From NCBI GenBank assembly GCA_036768485.1, contig JAVLUZ010000511.1, positions 2,494,411 to 2,558,410 on the forward strand: a stretch of 64,000 bases of DNA, given 5' to 3'. The notes beneath the pieces are model-generated. The model was not told where the DNA came from and did not search any database. It saw only the letters and a program-made list of their open reading frames with translations. Each line of letters opens with the position of its first letter. Within the stretch, counting starts at the first letter, position 1. The position numbers and the translations under genes are program-made. Of the stretch, positions 23,116-35,045 are shown piece after piece. The stretch comes from Mermis nigrescens. Lineage: Eukaryota > Nematoda > Enoplea > Mermithida > Mermithidae.

Positions 23116-25143
23116 TTCGTTATTTTCTTAATTTCGCTTGGTGTACTCTTTTTCTTCACGGGCCTCTTTTTCTTCAACTCATCAACCGCTATGACGTCCT
23201 CACTCGCTTCTATCAATTCGATTATTGGCACTATTTCCGTCGATTCTTTTGGGATATCGACCTCAGAAGGCGGTTCATCGACTTTATTATCCAATTCAAG
23301 CGCATTATCCGCGGTTCCCAATTCAAACGCGGTGGGAATTTCAAGTAGTGGTTGTGGCTCCAAATTTGGCAAATAAGCCTGCGGTTCTTCAAAACCATCC
23401 GAAACAGCGGCATCACACAAAATAGTAGCCATTTCAACGTTGCTAATCAAATCGTCCAGCAAGCAATGCACATCCGACGTCAAATTTTCGTAATCGGCGA
23501 TTTGAGCCGATTCGATTTCTACCAAAGTATTGGGCTGCGAGACGGTTGGAACCGGATCCGTATCCGTAAAACCGGAACTAATGCCTCTGATCACCGATTC
23601 AAATATGCTCTCGCTGTACTTTGCGAATTCGCTCGTTCGTTTTGGTGGGGTTCGCTTGGGTCTTTTTGTCGTCGTCTGTGATTGGTCACTTGCAGATGTT
23701 GAGCCAATCAGAGACGCCGGAAAACCCGATACGTCCGTAACGTCCTTTGATCGATTTCTATTCCTTTTTCGCGGTTTTTTATCGCCGATCTGTTGCCCTA
23801 TGGATTTGTTATCGGTTTTACCGTCTTTTCGACCAGAATTTGGTGGTATTGCGCTTATCGCACTAGTACTGCTTCCTACTGTGCCGTGTAAAACCGACTG
23901 AAGCACTGAACTAATGGGCGACACGGCACAAGATCCAGTCCCCAGCTGTAAAGGAGCCTTGGGCAATACAGTCAACGTCGACGAAGCATTAGTTTTGTTG
24001 TCGTAGGGATAGGACGTGCTGACGGATAGCAATGACTGCTGTGGAATTGAAGGAGTACAGGGAGCCAATATTCGAGGCGCCATTGGGGTCGACGCACTGG
24101 ACATACGTGGTACGGGCTCTTGCGGTATAATATTGGGCGTGGAAATGGCCGTATTTTGGTACACTGTTCCGGCCTGCTGTGGTTGCTGGCCCAGGTTCTG
24201 ACTGCCAACAGGCAATTGATACAACGTAATTAATGTGGTAGGCTGGCTATTTGGCTGGATATTGACCTGCACGGCGGGACCTAGATGATCGCTGGGCATC
24301 ACAACTGCCAAGGATGGAGTCCCTTGCTGAACATTGGTGGAAGCTTGTCCGACCATATGATGCAAAGCTGGATGCTGCTGGTAGATATGCTGGGTGCTGG
24401 CCAGATCGCCTTGTCTGCTATAAGCCATGACTGGCTGATTTGTTTGAATGGCGGTCAGGGAGGTAGATTTCGATGTATAATGTGGTGATACTGCGCTGAC
24501 GGGTATTTTCGACGGGAGGCCCTCTTGTACGGGAACATATAGAGACTGCTGCCGAAGGTTAGATCCCGGACCTGTGGGGACAGTAGCACCAGGAATTAGA
24601 TTCAACGCTATGGGATTAGGGCGACCAGCTACCACCTGCTGTTGATCTAAATAGCTTTGCTGATGTTGCTGTGAGGCCAAGAGTGGTACATTCGATCGAG
24701 ACTCTACTGTAGATGCCTGTACAGCTTTTCCAAGAATATACTGAGGCATAAAAGTGCCGGTCTGTTGCTGCTGTTGATTCCAGCCAATTGGCTCCTGATC
24801 AGACGCACCTATGTTGGAATTCCTGGAATATCCGGCCTGTGAATAGGTAATGCCCTTATCCTTCAATGCTTGTACACCCTCGCCCCAATCAGCCGACTGT
24901 ATTGAAGATGTTGGAAATCGATGATGTGGATAAGTTTGCAGCTCAAATGAAGTCCCTTGCGGGGTCATCATACCCTGTTGTTGCTGTGCATAATACTGCT
25001 GCTGCTGAGCTCTATAGTATGCCGAATCGGGTTGGGGTTGATATTGGTACTCACTAAATGATTGCTGCTGACTGGTCTGATAGCCCGATAGCTGTGCTTG
25101 TGCTTGGGCAGCTTGTTGTTGCTGGTAGAATGCCACCCGACTT

Positions 25144-25178
<35 letters not shown>

Positions 25179-25616
25179 AGTCATCATTCCACTCATTTGT
25201 CCACTAGCATATGCAACTGCTGTGGGCCTTGTGCTATCCATGACTCTTTGTTGTTGTGGTTGTGGATTGTAGAAATTCGCCTGTCCTTTGACCACCTGAT
25301 AGCTGTAATTGTTCGACTGTTGCTGCTGTTCATTACTCGATAGTTGTTCGGATCTGATCTGCTGCTGATCAGCCATTTGCAACAACCTTGCTGACGAGTA
25401 CTGCTGTTGTTGCTGCTGCACCTGTGGTGCGTACTGTACTCTGAGGTCGTATTCCGGTTCCTGTTGCAAGGTGTATTGAGATCGGCTGAGAAAACCGCCA
25501 CTATTTGCTGCCTGTTGGCTACTGAATTCCTGATATCTATAATTCTGAGCCATTGGCGCCACACCTCCCCCAATGCTGCCATACTGGGCCACCGCATGTT
25601 GACTCGAACGAGGCCC
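23116..25616 (-). CDS. CHD N-terminal Gln-rich exon (second segment)
   Basis: It encodes over 820 residues. The first third is Gln-rich, with QQQQQQQQQQQ runs from CAG/CTG repeats at about 25,145-25,180. A Pro/Ser/Thr-rich part follows, then a basic stretch (KPRKRNRNRSKD, TTKRPKRTPPKRT) and an acidic C-terminal part ending DELKKKRPVKKKSTP. The donor ACGAA|GTAGGA just before the stop codon joins in phase to the exon at 21,583. Such Gln-rich disordered N-termini occur in kismet-type CHD proteins. The left limit is well supported; the upstream junction is not (see the next segment). Confidence 0.8.
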
Positions 25617-25675
25617 CTGCTGGGCAGCTAAAACTGTTGCGTAAGGGGTGGTCGGTGGCCTAACCCTGCATAAAC

Positions 25676-26266
25676 GGCCGCTGGGTACCTAGGCGCCTGC
25701 TCGGGTCTGATTGCAACAGAGAGCTGCTGATGTTGCTGTTGCTGTGGCACCCGGGTCCTGGAGTTCATTTTTCCCCCGGGCGCAGTCGATTTTGCTTGCT
25801 TCCTTTTTGCTCCTTTCCCAGATGATGACGAACTGGCAGCAGGGACATCCTGGGATATCATCATGCCTTGCTCCTGTTGATTCTGTTGGGCGAACTGATA
25901 CTGTGTGGGACTAGGGTAAAAATCTGGAGTACTGTAACCAGTGGAAGGTCTGACCAAACCACAAACAAGAGGGCCACTTATGTATTGATGCTGCATGGCT
26001 GACATATTTCCATAGGCTGATTGACCGCCATCTAAAGCCCTTCTGAGTTGCTCAACGTTCGGCTGCTGTTGCTGTTGTTGTTGCATGTAAGGTGGTATGG
26101 GAGTTGGTGGGATGAAGGGGTCCAAGGAAGGATCTATGACAGCAGCAGCTGCAGCAGACCCGTTCCCACCAGTTGTGTTGTAATCTGTTAAACTGCTAAC
26201 GTCCAATCCAGCTCCAACAGAATCTAGCAGTTGGGAAAATTGCGGCACATAATCATCGGATTCCAT
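25676..26266 (-). CDS. CHD N-terminal exon with start codon
   Basis: It begins with the ATG at 26,264-26,266 (MESDDYVPQFSQLLDSVG) and is Ala-, Pro- and Gln-rich, with MQQQQQQQQ. It stays open to a stop at 25,628 but must change frame to join the downstream Gln-rich segment. GT/AG pairs that restore frame include 25,675-25,620 (56 nt) and 25,675-25,617 (59 nt), with a weak GTTTAT donor. A 1-bp sequence error is the alternative. The start is chosen because it opens this frame and is followed by plausible CHD N-terminal sequence. Confidence 0.72.
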
Positions 26267-29200
26267 AGCTATTCATCAGAAATAAATAATGATTCCCAAA
26301 CTAGCTTATTTGCTCTAATTCAGTTGGATAGTCTATACAATTGAAAAATATCGAAAAAATAACGCCTAATAAATAGACGATATTGCATCGAGCTAATAAC
26401 ATGTAAGCATTGTATAAGATATATAATAGGTAACGCCTAAAAGATCTTCAGCATCTTATCTTTGGAAAGAAACCTGCAATAAAATTTTGACTAAATAAAC
26501 GGTAGTTAGCAGCAAATTATTTGCTGCTCGAGGCAACACGCATTCACATAAGCATCAGAAGTACGAATCAGACATTCACAGCATGTTTTAAGTCTACGGG
26601 AATTAGAAAATTTTTCTTAAGTTTCTTTTCCTGGCTCAGCAACCGTAATATGAGTTGAAAAGTAATTATTTTGCGTTTACAACGACAGTCTAGCTGGCTG
26701 GAAGGTAAAAACGTAAACAAATTTCAAAAAAGAACCTAAACAAAATTTCAAATAAATGGAACAAAATATAATCAAGAAATCAGTACATGGTGTGAAGCCT
26801 CAAATATTATATTTGACACTTTTGAGTAAATAGCTAAAACGCATAAGGAAGGAATTTTCCTATGCAATTTTTAAAAAAATACGAATTCTTGGGTTGAAAA
26901 AAAATTCTGCGAGGTGGTAAAACCTATCTGGAATGGGGAGGTACACCCATTCTTGTAACGACTCGAAATTTTGGTAGTAGATTTCGGGCATGTGTACACA
27001 AGATCGGGCTCGGCAAGTGGTGAAATCCCAGGGATCCAAAACAGTCAATTTAACGTTGACGATTTTTTTAGCTGTTCAAACGATCGAAATGGTCAAAATA
27101 GCCCGTAAAACGTTGCTTTTGGAGTATTATCGCACTCTCTGGCCATTTTGACTGCATTATATTAATTTAAGCACTAAAAAATACATAAAATGATCAATTT
27201 TGGGCTTTTTCTAAATGAAAAGTACATAAAAGTACTAATCCATATTTGACACTTAAACGGTTTTTGGTCTCAAAAATGATACAAAAACGTTCCGTCAGCT
27301 CACGTACCTGTCTGGCTGATCCCTCACCGGGAGAGGTGGGGTAATACCCTCTTCCCACCCCTATGTGCATGTATGATTCCCGGCCAAAGACGACCAAAAG
27401 AACAAAATTTTTAAAAATTGAGGGAGGTCGAAAATTCCCTGGCTTTGGGGGGTGGGGGACAACAAGCTTTGAGTGGTGGGATACACATCCCTTGTTACAA
27501 GTATGGGTACAAGCCTCAACCCCTAAAATCATGTATCAGGGATACAAGAAAATGGATGCCATTTTAAATGTCTCGTACTAACAGGCAAGTATCTACCAAG
27601 GGGTAGAGAGAGAGGAATTCCACTGGAATTTTCTTCAAATCTTTCAGCTCAGGAACAAATTCAGGGTTTTGGCTTTTCCGGCGTAGAATTAATCAAATTT
27701 ACTTCGCCTACCATTAATTCATTCGAAATTGCAATTCATTAATGTCATATATTTCAATACTTTCCCTGATAAAAATACTAAAAAATTTTGGCGCTTTGCG
27801 CCGGACATAGCCCGTTTTGCATTTCGTTTTCAAAAAGGCTGCAAAACTAAGCCAAACAGGAGTAAGAATACTAAACTGCTTGCAGAATCGCTTAATTTAG
27901 GTGTTTTATAGCGCCGAAAGAAGCAAAAGTAGTCCGAAACGCTAAATACATCGAAAAAAGTCGCAACTTAATATCATTTAACGCATCATTCCTACATTTT
28001 CAAAATTTCTGCCTTCATTGAAATAAAATCCTGCTGCAAAGCTGCCAAAACTATCATAAACCATACTTTATTCTATACATTTATTTTCTTACCTTCCTCC
28101 TAATGCATTTTTCTGTGAAAGAATATTAAACCAAATTTCAATCATAAAAAACCTTTTTACATGACTTCAAAGTTTTATACTTACTGAATGGCGTATATAC
28201 TGCTCAACCAAAAAAAATGACTTGGCATAACTAATTAGAACCGAACATCAGAAATGAGCAAAAACCGTTTAAAGCAGAAAGATGGATTGGTGGATAATCC
28301 TGTTCCTAGTGAAGAAATTTAGCGGCGGGATTGTTAACATATTATTTCGTTCTTCAGTCCCACTCGGCATACATGTGTATAACATGGGGGAAGGAGGATT
28401 TCCATCTCCCCACCCAAAGTCGGACATCCCATCCCCCAAAAGCCGGAAAAATTTTGACCCCCCCCATTTCTGGGAAAAAATTGAATTTTTCGGCCTTTTT
28501 CATGCGTTTTTTGGCCGTTTTTGACCAAAAATTGACCAAAAATTGAGGTCATCTACCCCTCTAGAAATAGCCGTAATCCCCCCAAATTTCGAGCCGTTAT
28601 ATACATGTCCACCGCTCGGTATCACTTAAATTTGAATTACAAATGTAGAAACTGACATATTTTTCGGCACATTGCGCCGAATCTTTCATCTTCTGCATTG
28701 ATTATTTTTGCAAATTAAGGATATAAAATCTCAAAATTTTCGACCCCCTCCCCAGCATGAAATCCTGTACACGGGCTTGTACGCAATATTTCAGAAAGTC
28801 GGAGTATTATCAAATGAAACACAAAGGAATAAGACCTTGGAAGCTTATAATAGGCCATTGAATCAAACGTGCTTTCTAAAAATGGCCCGAAATGAAAATT
28901 AAGCCAGTTAATCCTTGCGTAATCCTACATCCACGTTAAATCCATCAGCAAATACTTGACAAAAAATATCTATGTACCTAGCCACCAAAAAAATTTAATT
29001 TGGTACTAAGCTGATCACCAGTTTGAAGCCCAAAACAGCATATGTACAATGAAACTTTTTTAATAAACGGATATATTTAATATAAAAAATAATTTTGTAT
29101 CAGTAAAGTGCGTTGTGTAGCAACTCTATCACTTATACAAACTGTCCCATGCTAAATTTTGACTTAAAAGCTTTTGCTTTTTAGCTAATTTTATAGCAAG

Positions 29201-30407
29201 CCTGATCACCGTTTTTTGTACAAAGCCTTCGATTTTTTGTGCAATCGAAAATCGGCCAAAAACAACCTATACTTTGTGTAAAAGGATGTACAAAAGCTAC
29301 CATAATTTTTGTACAAGCCTCAAAATCTTCGTCGCGTACAAAAAAACAGTAAACCAGATGCGTGGCGCAATTATTCGATTTTTACTGTTTTCAAGCCGAA
29401 TCCACGGTCTTTTAATAGCTATTTTTAGAAATTTAATTGATGCTAACTGTGAAGCGTTATAATATTTTGACACTCTCACCGTGTGACACATTATTCGGAA
29501 ATTATATTTAAAGGCAAAAAACCAAATTGCAAAATTAGCATGAGACAATTAATACCTGTGTAAGTTCAGAAAATCTGCAGACAAAAAACATTGAAGTTTC
29601 TTCTTAATAAGCGTGTTCTTCTTAATCAAGTGAAACACTGAAATACTTCTGCCTGTTTCAGCAATCAACCTCATTGCTAGAACTATAAAGAAAGGGATAA
29701 CACAGTTGTCGGCTCGAGATCGCAAGAAATTTTATCTTTTTGCGTTTTAATCCAAACAGTGGGCAAAATATAGATAGTTACGCAGAAAGAAGGTCTTGAC
29801 TTAAGGCAAGCAATGAAGAAAATTACGCGATTCTCCAAAAATTTAGACGTCATTTAGGTATTTCAAAATTTGGCGTGAAGTGTGAAGAATTCTTGCATTT
29901 TCACACTCCCCATCTAAAATTCAAGCATTTATACACACTTGAACAATATATAATTACCCAACACGAAAGTCCATGCAATTGCATGTTTTAATGTTCTCTG
30001 CATAAATTTTAGCTTTTAGATAAGCGCAAGGTAAATCTGTACAAAAAATTCTGAGTTTTCATTGCACTGCTGTATCAATCTTAGAGTTTCCTTAAGTCGT
30101 CCATAAGAAAATAGCAATCTGTGTGGCGTGGCACGATTATCGACAAAAAGCATGAAAAATTATCGATCGGGAAAATTCTGAAATTTAACGTCACTATAAC
30201 GCATTCTTGCATTACAAATCTCAACAAAATCTTACTAAATGTAAACCATGCCTAAGATTGTCTCCTGCATGTGCAGAATATACATTCCATCAGAAATTGT
30301 TAAAAACCAGTTATATATTTCAATTAAACTTATTTTTCGGGCGTATTTTAACGATTTCAGCACGTTTACAAACCTGCCTAGCCTAAGTATATAAGAATAG
30401 GTAATAC
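26267..30407. other. Upstream of the CHD start; no gene recognised
   Basis: This should hold the 5' UTR and promoter, but no core element is convincing. Repeats seen: a family B fragment (about 26,770-26,960), family E inverted (about 27,005-27,380) and family C (about 28,365-28,615). The rest, 28,620-30,400, is AT-rich with no clear repeat or exon. Confidence 0.45.
28365..28615 (+). mobile_element. MITE family C, best copy
   Basis: About 250 bp with CATACATGTGTATAACATGG at left and GAGCCGTTATATACATG at right, which are related as inverted repeats. Interior: ATCTCCCCACCCAAAGTCGG, GAATTTTTCGGCCTTTTTC and GAGGTCATCTACCCCTC. Noncoding. Confidence 0.6.
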
Positions 30408-31840
30408 CAGGCCCGTATCCAAAATTTTGTATTGGGGGAGGGGAGCAAGACCAAATTTTTTAAAAATATAAGGGAGATCAAGGGATGAATCAAAAAATAC
30501 GTTTGACGACCACTAGAGCTGCTTGCCTTGTAAATTTTGCTACCGAGATACCTTAAATATGGTGAAAATCCAATGGCAACCTCTCTTCTAGGGAAAGGTG
30601 GGTCTGAGATGGCGTGTTGAAGCGCCCCAAGCGCGTTCCGGGCAGAACCCAAAAATTATGTGAAAAAGCGCCTTTTGGTTGAATCACATTGTTAAAATTT
30701 TAATGAAATCAGCCTAATGTAGCAGGAAGCTATGTATACCCCTTTTCTACAAAACAATCATTCTCGTGATTCACCTGCGTTTCGTCATCAGTCAATGGTG
30801 CTGTTGCTTTGCAAACAATGATTATGTGGTTCATCACATTGCAATGATGTTATCAAGGAAGCTATTTGATATTTGTTACAAGTGTCTAAAGGACAATTAC
30901 ATAACAGCCATATTTCCGAAGACCGATTTCTCCCTCTTTTATCAAAAATTCTTATACATTTTCGGACTACTAATTTAGCAACAAGATCGGTACTAATTTA
31001 TTACCGTGTTATATCATACGTACTATACTTATACTGTGTAAAATTATAACGTGTCTTTTTTCTTCTTGATGCCCATCGTGAAAAATAAATAGAATTATGT
31101 ACATGGACATCAAGAAGAAATATACACATTATAATTTTACAAAGTATACGTGTAGTACGTATGATATAATACAGTAACCAATTTGGAATCAAATCGCATT
31201 TTAGCAAGTACCGATCTTGTTGCCCAAACTTGTAGTTTGAAAATGCATGAGAATATTTGATAAAAGAGGGGAAATCGGTCCTGAGAAATGTGGCTATTAC
31301 GTGAGTCTCCTATAGACTCTTGCAACAAATACTGCACATGTTGCTTGATAACATCTTTGCAATTTGATGAACCACACAATTAGCCTTTGCAAAGCAACAG
31401 CACCATTGACTGATGATGAAACGCAGGTGAACTACGAGAATGAATGTTGTAGCAAAATGGGGTATAGCTTCACTGCTACACTAATTTTAGTTCCTGAAAT
31501 CAGTCTAAAAATAGTCATCATCACTAAAATTCTTTACCAACGCGAAAAAATGCCCACCAATCTCGCTTCTTACGCGGATCTTATTTTATGTGTAAAACCT
31601 GCAAAAAACAGGAGATATAGATGCAAAATATGCTTTAGATTGTATGAAGAATGAATATGAAGTGTTTTAATCGCGCGTTTGGGACAAAATATATTACAAC
31701 AATAATTAAGTATATTCAGCGCAAAGCGCCGAAAATTTTTGCGATTTTTCACTAAAAATACAAAGAGGAGTAAAGGTAAAAAATCATTCTTAAGTTTCAC
31801 TGCGGGGCATGAGGCCCCAATTCTCCTGAGTACGGGCCTG
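30408..31840. mobile_element. hAT-like nonautonomous element with internal palindrome
   Basis: The left end is CAGGCCCGTATCCA and the right end is TGAGTACGGGCCTG. Flanks are GGTAATAC and GGTAGCCT (partly alike). The interior contains a foldback of about 760 bp (30,718-31,480). No transposase frame is visible. Confidence 0.65.
30718..31480. repeat. Inverted repeat, arms about 340-380 bp
   Basis: Arms start TGTAGCAGGAAGCTATGTAT and end GGGGTATAGCTTCACTGCTACA. They pair through CACCTGCGTTTCGTCATCAG and CGTATGATATAA-type words down to a short centre near 31,075. Arms are about 80% alike by eye. Confidence 0.75.
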
Positions 31841-31849
31841 GGTAGCCTA

Positions 31850-32420
31850 CCTTAATAAAAGCAGAATATAGTTAAAGTTCAAAGTCGAAGTTTATTGCAA
31901 AGTCAATAAAAACAGGTAAAAATACAAGTAAATACGACACAATAAGGTAAAAATGATCACTGTTCACACAACAGCAAGGCTTCAAGACGCTGATTAAAAT
32001 GTTCTGATTGAAACTAAATTTTTTGATATACCTAAGGTAGTCTTTAACCCTGATCAGAAAGAATTCTGCCGAAGAAGAACAAATAATCTCATTTGGGAGA
32101 GAATTACATATATGGATATAGGAAATAAGCGACGATCCAAAAAAAGCATTTAGGACTATATTTTTGACATGAGATGAAAAATTTAAGGTATCATTAAAAG
32201 TAATATACCTAAATCATGAAGCCCAGTATTAATATCGAGAAGTTTCTTTTTACCTAAATAGGACAATACAAAAAATACAAACATGAATAAGCGATAAAGC
32301 GACCCGTAGTTAGAGCAAGAAGACGAAAAAATCTTCCCATAGGTATTTGTGAGGAACAAAGCCAAAAAGTTTTTTCTATATTCACACATTCTTAAAATTT
32401 TAAGATCCATCCAACATTGG
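31850..32420 (-). pseudogene. CR1/Jockey-type LINE, 3' RT fragment
   Basis: The minus-strand frame reads HVKNIVLNAFFGSS, then ICNSLPNEIICSSS and FFLIRVKDYLRYIKKF, the usual LINE ORF2 C-terminus (NSLP, then a Ser-rich segment and F..R.K.YL). A frameshift occurs near 32,185. It lies next to the hAT-like element end. The 5' portion is missing. Confidence 0.65.
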
Positions 32421-32750
32421 AATAGCGCTGTATCAATTCATACCGATCGAACTACTAACCAGACTCAGGCAACTATATGCCTCGATCCTACATCATTAGA
32501 CAATAAGTTATTTAAAAACTTTTGTTTTAGTTATTTTATTCCACATTTAAGGTTTTTGTTAAGCAAAACTCTTGATGTGAAATAAATTTCGGCTTTGTTG
32601 ATAGACAGACAATGCCGAAAATTTCTTTGGTTTTCTATATTTACAATTAAAAAAATGAAAAATTTTAGCCAAAATTTTTAAAACATGAAAAAATTGATTC
32701 AAGGTTGACGAGCGGACAAATTCGCCAGGAAAAAAACGACGGCTTAGTGC

Positions 32751-34638
32751 CAGGGAACGACCGAAGCTTCGGCTTCGGCCGAAGCTTCGGCCGAAGCTGG
32801 GGTGTTTTCAGGCAAGCAAGGAGGAAAAAAGGCCGAAGGCCGAAGCTTTTTTTGATACAGTTTTTTATTTGCATCAAAGTTTAGACAATGTGCAATATAA
32901 CTAACCTAAGACGACGCCATTTAGCTCAATTTATATTCTAGTCACCTTAAGTTTTGTTAAAATATGCTCACAACAGTAACTTTGGCTATATAAACAGCAA
33001 GCAATCATGTACTAATAGCAAAAGCAGACTCATCTAAGCATTATATCCGCTCCGCATCAGATTCCATTTTAGAAAAAATCGACTATGAATGAATCAATAG
33101 TGATCGCAAAAATGATGAGACACTTAAGGAAAAAGCCACACCTTTACATGTCTCACATTTGAAGGCATGTCTTTGTTTACTCGAAATTCCAACGCCATCT
33201 TTGTACTTGTTGTATACAGTGTGTCTACTGTGTACCAGTGTTTTTTAACAATGTCCGTTTGTACATGTACAAGGATGGTCCCAAAAGCCTTTGTGTACAT
33301 TTTGTACACGCAAATTTTTGTGTACTATATTATAGTACAGTAGCGATTTTAGTGTGGTAAAACAGGGTTTTCGATCTTTGATAGTGTATTTTACATAATT
33401 TATGGGTTTCCGACTCCAAAAATTACTAAAAATTTTCTCAAAATGGCGCGGAGAGCGGGAAAATTTGACCTTTTTTCATTCTAAATGCAAATTCTGCCAT
33501 TTTAAAGATATGTAGAACAAACAATTACTAATTTCGGCGGGCGCGAAGCGCAGAAAATTTTCGGTAATTTTAACCTTTTTACAGTTTTTGTCTTCCCAAA
33601 AATTTTTGTATATTTTGTACACAAATTTTTGGGTACTAGAATATGGTACAGTAGCGATTTTAGTGTGGTATAAACAGAGTTGTTCGACTTTTGGTAGTGT
33701 GTTGCAGCTAATTTCTGGGTTTCTTAGGGCAAAAATCACTAAGGATCGTCTTAAAACGGCGCGAAACGCCGATAAATTTGACGTATTTCCTTTTGAAATG
33801 CAATTTCTGTCATTATAAATATATGTAGAACACACAATTACTCATTTCTTGCGTAGCGCCGAAAATTTTTGCGAATTTCAGACCTTTTTAGCAATTTTTG
33901 TCTTCCCAAAAATCTTTGTACATGTACAAAGACAGTCCCAAAAATCTTTGTACATCGGGAAAAATCTGTCGAGTATAAAAAACACTTCTGTGTACCATTC
34001 TGTTTTGTATTAAACAATTCCTTCATGGTCGACGTGTTAACTTTCTTAAACTTCTGCATCCAATAATGGGAAGAAATCTCTATTTGCTTTTCTGTCTACC
34101 TTACTCTTACAGATTTAAGTATCAGCATGATAATTAGGAATTCAATTAATTGTTTTCATAATTCTTAAGAATTCCAGGCTTTATTCCTAATAATACATTA
34201 TATTTTTTATATTTTCGGGGTACTGAATCTGATAGGGATGCTGCGGGTGCACGTTTTTTGGAATAGCGGGTGCGGGTACCCGCTACATCCTTAGAATCTG
34301 ATGATGATCAATACGTATTAGCTGCTGATATAGATGTAATGTCTAATAATGAAATCAGTGCTAATGAAGAGAATTAATTGCACTTTTGAATAAAATTTTT
34401 GCAATTAATGACACTGTTTTATTACTTCATATTCACTCCTGAAACATAATCAAGCTTAATTTTCATATTCATGACTCAATTCGCAATTCATTCTTCATAC
34501 TAATCAGAATTAGACTAAAGAATTTGTACAGATTCGGCCTTCAACCTTTGGCCGAAGCTTCGGCCGAAGCCTGAAGCAAGAGCTGGCCAAGCTTCGGCTT
34601 CGGCCGAAGCAAAATTTTAGAGCTTCGGTCGTTCACTG
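32751..34638. mobile_element. hAT-type nonautonomous element with exact 8-bp TSD
   Basis: The left end CAGGGAACGACCGAAGC and the right end GCTTCGGTCGTTCACTG are inverted repeats. They are followed inward by GCTTCGGCCGAAGC palindromes. CTTAGTGC stands on both outer sides as a perfect 8-bp duplication (32,743-32,750 and 34,639-34,646). Only a short open stretch (about 34,309-34,376, ending NNEISANEEN then stop) hints at a coding remnant; it is too short to call. Confidence 0.85.
33290..33970. repeat. Family D repeat, two tandem copies inside the hAT element
   Basis: Each unit of about 310 bp has TAGCGATTTTAGTGTGGTA, a block with GGTTTTCGATC or GTTGTTCGACT, a GCGCGAA-type motif and CCCAAAAATCTTTGTACAT. 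A third copy is at about 62,680-62,970. Confidence 0.65.
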
Positions 34639-34654
34639 CTTAGTGCTACAATGG

Positions 34655-35045
34655 TCGCAATGAAAGATGACGCGCCATCACCCTCAGAATTATAATGGAT
34701 GGTGCGTCACGAGCGCCGCGTTCGTCAATCATGCACCATCATCTCTTTTTCTATTAAGCGCCATTAACCTCCATCATCCCATTGATCTGGCGATGCGGAC
34801 GGCGCAATTTAGCTATTAATAGCGCCAACAAGGAAGCATGCACGTGAATGCTGATGCGCTTCCTTCTTGTTGACGCTATTAATAGCTAAATTGCCCCGTC
34901 CGCATCGCCAGATTAACGGGATGATGGAGGTTTATGGCGCTTAATAGAAAAAAGAGATGATGGCGCATGATGGACGTAACCCAGCGCTTGTGACGCAACA
35001 TCCATTATAATTCTAAGGGTGATGGCGCGTCAACTTTCATGGCGA
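34655..35045. mobile_element. Palindromic MITE, second copy
   Basis: The same family as 16,000-16,375: GGTCGCAATGAAAGATGACG at left and AACTTTCATGGCGACC at right, with paired AGCTATTAATAGCGCCAACA blocks near the centre. It abuts the left end of the large inverted repeat. Confidence 0.85.

Larger units (their letters stand above)
577..26266 (-). other. Gene span: CHD6-9 family chromodomain helicase (kismet/CHD7-like), 5' part; continues off the left edge
   Basis: The family consists of nuclear ATP-dependent chromatin remodellers with tandem chromodomains and a SNF2 ATPase. In order, the sequence shows: a Gln-rich N-terminus; Lys/Arg-rich and acidic linkers (RKRKKK, RRSTRLTKRKKYNE); chromodomain 1 (EEFCVKYKNFSYLHCEW, spliced); a repeat-filled linker; chromodomain 2 (HYLVKWRGLPYDESTWE); then DDWKK and [30 protein letters not shown] and [14 protein letters not shown]. 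These blocks follow CHD7-type proteins closely. The second half of the ATPase, SANT and BRK regions are outside the window. Most junctions are in phase with GT/AG sites; the joins at about 25,600-25,690 and between 10,386 and 6,325 are unresolved. The assignment to the CHD6-9 subfamily is strong. Whether the gene is intact depends on the indels at about 10,750 and 11,245. Confidence 0.9.

Noticed and set aside
34309..34376. C-terminus of a hAT transposase
   Set aside because: Only about 22 residues, acidic and low in information; no upstream coding sequence.
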